Shown here: one piece after another, positions 16,230-20,017 of the stretch
Numbering within the stretch: position 1 is the stretch's first letter
How the letters are laid out: each line of letters begins with the position of its first letter
Assembly: GCA_011763485.2 (NCBI GenBank)
Contig: JAANSK020291601.1
Location: 1 to 20,017 of the forward strand
DNA: 20,017 nt
Source of the DNA: Isoetes engelmannii
Taxonomy: Eukaryota > Streptophyta > Lycopodiopsida > Isoetales > Isoetaceae
Direction: 5' to 3'
Notes under the pieces: generated by a model
What the model was told of the DNA's origin: nothing
The model's input: the letters and a program-made list of their open reading frames with translations, nothing else
The model's database searches: none
Made by a program: the position numbers and the translations under genes

Positions 16230-17900
16230 CCATCACTTTGTTCGAGAGACCCCATGACATCGCCTTGCTGGAGTCTGTTTGGGCGACTCTTCCCTCCGAC
16301 CCGTTGGCTCAGGATGTATTTTCACACCTTGGCTCTACTCATCAGGATCGCAATGGCAATCCCCTCAAGCAGACACGGACAAACTATAATCAGTTTGAAG
16401 TTCGAGAGGGGCTCATTTTTCGTGATGGACTCCTGTATGTTCCTATTGGTACTCCTCGGCTTCAAGTTCTGCAGTCTTGTCACGACTCTCCTCTCCTCTC
16501 GCCGGCCACTTTGGAGTTGCCAAGACTTTGGAACTCATTGCTCGGGATTATTGGTGGCCAGGACTCCGCGCACAGTCGAGGTTTTTGTACGCTCATGTGA
16601 CACTTGCGGCCGTACAAAGACTCCCAAGCATCTCCCACATGGTCTGCTTCAGCCTCTGCCAGTTCCAGGAGGCCCATGGAAAATCATCTCCGTCGAGTTC
16701 ATTGTCGAGCTTCCACCTTCCCAGGGTCATGACGCCATCCTTGTTGTCGCTCACCGCTTTTTCAAGATGGCGCACTTCATCCCATGCAGCACCTCCATCA
16801 TCAGCAAAGGCACGACTGATCTTTTGCTCGGGAAGTTGTTCGACTCCATGGCTTGCCAGATACCATTGTCAGTGCTCGTGGTCCCCAGTTTATTGCCGAC
16901 TTCTGGAAACGACTCCTACAACTCTTGCACGTGGATCGTTCCCTCTATTGGGTCCAACACCCGGAGACCAATGGGCAAGTGGAGCACATCAACCAAACAA
17001 TATTTGCGGTGCTTCATCAATTATCAGTAGGATGACTGGGTTAGTTGGCTCCCCTTGGCTGAATTCACTTATAATAACTCAATCTATGCTTCTACGGGCC
17101 AGACGCCATTCTTTGTGAATTCTGGCACCCATCCCCGCTGGTCGCTCATAGCCTTTGATTATGACTCAGTTAATCCCAGTGCCGAAGACCGACTCGAGAA
17201 GCTCCGTCGGCTTCCCAGGGTCATGATGCCATCCTTGTTGTCGCTCACCGCTTTTCCAAGATGGCGCACTTCATCCCATGCAGCACCTCCATCATCAGCA
17301 AAGGCACGACTGATCTTTTGCTCGGGAAGTTGTTCGACTCCATGGCTTGCCATATACCATTGTCAGTGCTCGTGGTCCCCAATTTATTGCCGACTTCTGG
17401 AAATGACTCCTACAACTCTTGCACATGGATCGTTCCCTCTATTGGGTCCACCACCCGGAGACCAATGGGCAAGTGGAGCACATCAACCAAACAATATTTG
17501 TGGTGCTTCATCAATTATCAGTAGGATGACTGGGTTAGTTGGCTCCCCTTGGCTGAATTCGCTTATAATAACTCAGTCTATGCTTCTACGGGCCAGACGC
17601 CATTCTTTGTGAATTCTGGTACCCATCCCCGCTGGTCGCTCACAGCCTTTGATTATGACTCAGTTAATCCCAGTGCCGAAGACCGACTCGAGAAGCTCCG
17701 TCGGCTCCAGGATGATCTTCAGGACCATCTTCTTCAGGCCCAGGAGCGGTACCGCTACCATGCTGATCAGCATCGGCAAGATGCCCCACACTTTGCAGTT
17801 GAGGACCTTGCTTGGCTCCTCCGCCGAGACCTGCCGACAACATGCTCTTGTGATAAGCTTGATTATAGTTGCATTTGGGTCCATACTGGATCCTTCAACA
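16230..17900 (+). pseudogene. Chromovirus B integrase, interrupted by a tandem duplication
   Basis: The N-terminal HHCC zinc region is split over three frames: CHDSPL, then AGHFGVAKTLELIARDYWWP, then VRSCDTCGRTKT (frameshifts near 16495 and 16580). The catalytic core reads IISVEFIVELPPSQGHDAIL, where Glu replaces the first catalytic Asp, then [11 protein letters not shown], where Ala replaces the second. The third acid is kept in HPETNGQVEHINQT. A one-base loss near 16850 and a frameshift plus TAG near 17025 break the frame. The 494-bp duplication at 16717-17704 repeats most of the core. The end of the core, LQDDLQDHLLQAQERYRYHA, continues from 17705. Confidence 0.88.
16717..17704 (+). repeat. 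494-bp tandem duplication within integrase
   Basis: Copy 1 is 16717-17210 and copy 2 is 17211-17704, at an exact offset of 494 with no indel. I count 12 differences (about 2.4%), ten of them transitions. Both copies share the same one-base frameshift (near 16850 and 17344) and the same TAG (17028-17030 and 17522-17524), so the duplication arose after those lesions. As 494 is not a multiple of three, the junction also shifts the frame. Confidence 0.95.
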
Positions 17901-18283
17901 AGTAGAAAATACGGCTTTTTGGTTGGAGCTTCCACCATCAGTTCGGCTCCACCCAGTGTTCCATATTTCCTTGTTGCAACCACATGGCCAATCCTTTTCC
18001 GGATCGCGTACTTCCACCACTACCACCTGTCGCGATATATGACCATGAGGAGTTTGAAGTTCGAAAAATTTTGGACTCCAAGTTCTTATGGCGCCGCCTC
18101 TATTATCTGGTTGATTGGGAAGGCTACTCACCAAGCGACAGAACCTGGGAACCTACGGAGAATGTGTCCAATGCCCCGGATAAGATTGCTGAGTTTCGCA
18201 GGCATTACTCCAACAAGCCTAGTTTCAGTACTCCGGCTCCAGTCCGGATGACCCGACGCCGTCGTAGGAGGGGGATGGTGTGA
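17900..18283 (+). pseudogene. Chromovirus B integrase C-terminus and chromodomain
   Basis: LELPPSVRLHPVFHISLLQ (about 17925-17985) is the GPY/F-side motif. After a frameshift, the open frame from 17984 to TGA at 18281-18283 reads EEFEVRKILDSKF, RRLYYLVDWEGYSPSDRTWE and then a helix ending EFRRHYSN. This is a full chromodomain with the aromatic Tyr, Trp and Tyr positions. In chromoviruses it steers integration to particular chromatin. The tail is basic (TRRRRRRG) and runs into the polypurine tract. Confidence 0.88.
18266..18275 (+). other. Polypurine tract
   Basis: AGGAGGGGGA, just ahead of the TGTGATGATC start of the 3' LTR, fits the plus-strand primer site. It overlaps the end of the pol frame. 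Confidence 0.65.
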
Positions 18284-18581
18284 TGATCATACACATATTA
18301 TATCATATACACAATATGGTCGTCACACGGACTATTCGCATGGCCGACACCTGGCACAATCTCGCCCACTGAAGTGGCATGATCTTGATCGTAGGAGCAG
18401 ATATATGTAGGAGAGCCGCACTCTTCTCGAGCTATTCCGGTTCAACGCCAGTCTTGAACCTTTTAGGCACCTGCTCTCGAGCCATTGTATTCTTGCTTCC
18501 CTTGTATATAAAATTCTTTTCCAGATCTTGGCGTACACGCTGGGTATTTTGTATGTAGTTCCGAGTTTTTCAGTTAGGTTC
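18279..18581 (+). repeat. 3' LTR of chromovirus B (borders approximate)
   Basis: It starts with TGTGATGATC directly after the polypurine tract and probably ends in CA at about 18581 (ttaggttca), some 303 bp. TATATAAAA at 18505-18513 is a good TATA box for U3. A perfect 7-bp hairpin (GGTTCAA at 18439-18445, TTGAACC at 18454-18460) and two CTCGAGC sites lie upstream of it. The matching 5' LTR is not in the window, so the right border cannot be confirmed. Confidence 0.6.
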
Positions 18582-18599
18582 ATGACGTGTCTTATCATG

Positions 18600-18806
18600 G
18601 GGAGCCATTAAAAGTGATGATACATATATGTATATGTTGCATGCTTTGTGACTACAATCCTTCCAACTAGCGATGACGTTTGCAACTTTCCACCAATTTA
18701 AGTGCTTTTGTAACCCAAGTATCATCTCATTCCAAATCCTTGTTGTATGGACATTATTAGCGCATTTTTCTTCAAGAATGATCTTCATGGGAGATGTTGA
18801 AAGCAA
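18600..18806 (-). pseudogene. Fragment resembling a LINE C-terminus
   Basis: The minus-strand frame contains TRIWNEMILGLQKHLNWWKV followed by SWKDC, which resembles the W...KVGNG...FWKD region near the end of plant L1-type ORF2. It lies on the same strand and downstream of LINE B RT and is probably part of the same insertion after an internal deletion. The fragment is short and weak. Confidence 0.4.
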
Positions 18807-18867
18807 TTAGGATGTGGGCCCTCCCCCGCCACTGTGTAGAACATTTCTTTCAGTTAATGAGATAATA

Positions 18868-19752
18868 TCATGATGCCAAGGAGAATGTATCAAACAATTG
18901 ACTAGCATATTTTAAGTTGTTTTCTTCTGCCACTAGGAATAAGGAAGAATCGTTTGCATACTGATTACATATTTGTTGTGAACAATCCCACATTTGTAGT
19001 CCTATTAGACCATCTTTTGATGCTTGGATAAATATTAGTGAAAATGCTCTTGTAGCTATATTGAATAGAAAAGGCGCCAGTGGGCATCCTTGTCTGATGC
19101 CTTTTTTAATATAAAAAATAAAGGAGGACTTACCATGGAGTAGAACTGATGCGCATGCAGAGTACAATAACTTCTTAATGTTGTTAATGAAAGCTTCACC
19201 ACACCCCAGGTTTAAAATCATTTTATCCAAGAAGCTCCATCTAGTACTATCATACGCTTTAGTGAAATCAAGCTTGATGTAAGCCACCTTTTAATCTGTT
19301 TTTCTAACCCAATACAAACCTTCAAATGCTGCTGCTATATTATTTGAAATGCCCCTCCCTGGAAGAAATTCTAATTGCACAGAAGAGATTTTATTTGCCA
19401 ATAAGGGTTTTATTTTTTCTGCCAAAGCCTTTGCTATGATTTTGTAGAATGCAGACAAGAGGGTGACGGGACACCAATCACTGATAGTGCTTGTACCTTT
19501 GGTCTTTGGGATCAAGAAAATACAACCTGAAATAAGTTTTGCATCCAAGTTATCAGCTTGTGCAAAATCTTTATAAGATAAAAGAATGCCTTCTTTTGTC
19601 GACTCCCAATAGTTTAAAAAAAAATCTATTGGTATTCCATCTATCCCTGGACATTTTCCTTTGTCAAGTGAAAGAAGTGCTTTATACAAGTCACTTAACG
19701 GTAGAGGTAATGCTGGCAACCAACGTGAGATTTCGCAATTAATTATCGAAGA
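18868..19752 (-). pseudogene. LINE B: plant L1-type reverse transcriptase
   Basis: From about 19752 leftward: LPLSDLYKALLSLDKGKCPG and IDGIPIDFFLNYW, GCIFLIPKTKG, ISDWCPVTLLSAFYKIIAKA (usually DWRP; CGC to TGC fits), VQLEFLPGRGISNNI, a TAA at about 19290, IKLDFTKAYDSTRWSFLDKM (first catalytic Asp) and KKGIRQGCPLAPFLFNIATR. The frame then reaches NQYANDSSLFL, the catalytic YADD box with its first Asp changed to Asn (AAC, 18952-18954), and ends after LKYASQLFDTFSLAS. One stop and no frameshift across nearly 300 codons suggest a fairly young copy. Endonuclease and ORF1 are absent, as expected for a 5'-truncated LINE. It belongs to a different lineage from LINE A. Confidence 0.9.
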
Positions 19753-19772
19753 TTGGCGTGCGCGAATTTGAA

Positions 19773-19898
19773 TCGAGTCCGGATGGATTTGCCTCCATCG
19801 ATTTTTTTCAAGCACAGATTCTCCAATTCGAATTCTCAAGTCCGAACGGATTTGCCTCCATCGATTTTTTTCAAGCACGGATTCTCCAATTCGAATTC
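19773..19898. repeat. 63-bp tandem duplication
   Basis: Two units of about 63 bp (near 19773-19835 and 19836-19898) share ggatttgcctccatcgattt and the following caattcgaattctca. The length is a multiple of three and both strands stay open through it. It lies between the 5' end of LINE B and the possible gene start at 19987. Confidence 0.85.
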
Positions 19899-19901
19899 TC
19901 A

Positions 19902-19949
19902 ATGGCCGCCCAAATCAGAGCGACCTCAAGAATAAAACAACCCCTTTGA
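19902..19949 (+). other. Short ORF (15 codons) upstream of a possible gene start
   Basis: ATGGCCGCC at 19902 is a good plant initiation context and opens MAAQIRATSRIKQPL before a TGA. If the ATG at 19987 starts a gene, this would be a uORF in its leader. The frame is also open upstream through the 63-bp repeats, but without an ATG there. Confidence 0.25.
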
Positions 19950-19986
19950 TCTTCTTCTTTTTGGTGGTTGAATTCACGAGCAAGCT

Positions 19987-20017
19987 ATGGAATCGAGCAG
20001 GTTGGAAGGAAGCGTAT
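19987..20017 (+). CDS. Possible 5' end of a rightward gene (cut by the window end)
   Basis: ATG at 19987 opens MESSRLEGSV and stays open to the window edge. It is preceded by a pyrimidine-rich leader (cttcttctttttgg). Ten codons are too few to identify a product. Confidence 0.25.
   Translation, partial: MESSRLEGSV

Larger units (their letters stand above)
13748..18581 (+). mobile_element. Chromovirus B: 5'-truncated Ty3/gypsy retrotransposon with chromodomain and 3' LTR
   Basis: Domains occur in the order gag zinc knuckle, protease, Pro/Val/Ala-rich linker, RT, RNase H, integrase, chromodomain, polypurine tract and 3' LTR, which is diagnostic of Ty3/gypsy elements with an integrase-linked chromodomain. 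Most of gag, the primer-binding site and the 5' LTR are missing. Many frameshifts and stops make it inactive. Motifs such as PMQIGRA ahead of the knuckle, and the Pro-rich linker before RT, differ from common angiosperm chromoviruses and recall chromovirus lineages seen outside flowering plants; that placement is inference and needs a tree. Confidence 0.9.

Overview
The window looks like nuclear DNA of a land plant. A spliced OBERON-type PHD-finger gene (a plant-specific family), GT-AG introns, Ty3/gypsy chromoviruses and L1-like LINEs all point that way. The abundance of decayed retroelements would suit a large, repeat-rich genome, perhaps of a seed-free plant, but that is inference only. Intact host coding sequence is sparse; most of the window is decayed transposable elements.

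Layout. 1-708: an intron-like stretch with three alternating-orientation copies of a 14-mer, then an exon of an unrecognised gene that enters from the left (from 223). 799-893: a tRNA-like/SINE-like element. 894-2154: non-coding. 2155-2916 (+): an intact 253-aa plant protein of unknown function with an N-terminal Cys-rich motif. 3440-4115 (+): integrase C-terminus and chromodomain remnant of one Ty3/gypsy chromovirus (A). 4116-5186: non-coding, with hairpins and a promoter-like TGGGCC/AAACCCTA cluster. 5187-6125 (+): a broken gene that reads as three exons. About 6250-9367 (-): an L1-like LINE (A) with ORF1, endonuclease and part of the reverse transcriptase, interrupted at 7313-7588 by a 276-bp MITE-like element with 28-bp terminal inverted repeats and a 4-bp target duplication. 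9610-9979: two tandem-duplicated tracts. 10377-12427 (-): the OBERON-type gene in two exons, with a likely 5' leader and a small upstream ORF. 13748 to about 18581 (+): a 5'-truncated chromovirus (B) with gag zinc knuckle, protease, RT, RNase H, integrase, chromodomain, polypurine tract and 3' LTR, carrying a 494-bp internal tandem duplication. About 18600-19752 (-): a second, plant L1-type LINE (B). 19773-20017: a 63-bp tandem duplication and a possible start of a rightward gene.

How the parts relate. The two host genes (2155-2916 and OBERON) are independent and carry no inactivating lesions that I can see. The LINE and chromovirus B decayed by different routes. LINE A ORF1 has four stop codons, all explicable as C-to-T changes, and no indels; chromovirus B has many frameshifts and has lost acidic residues at the active sites of protease and integrase. 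Relative ages can be read in two places: the MITE entered LINE A after it inserted, and the duplication in chromovirus B came after its integrase had already been broken.

No new defence, metabolic or regulatory system is evident. The most informative items are the nested GTAC-rich MITE, the three-exon broken gene with a plant promoter signature, and the lesion patterns in the retroelements.
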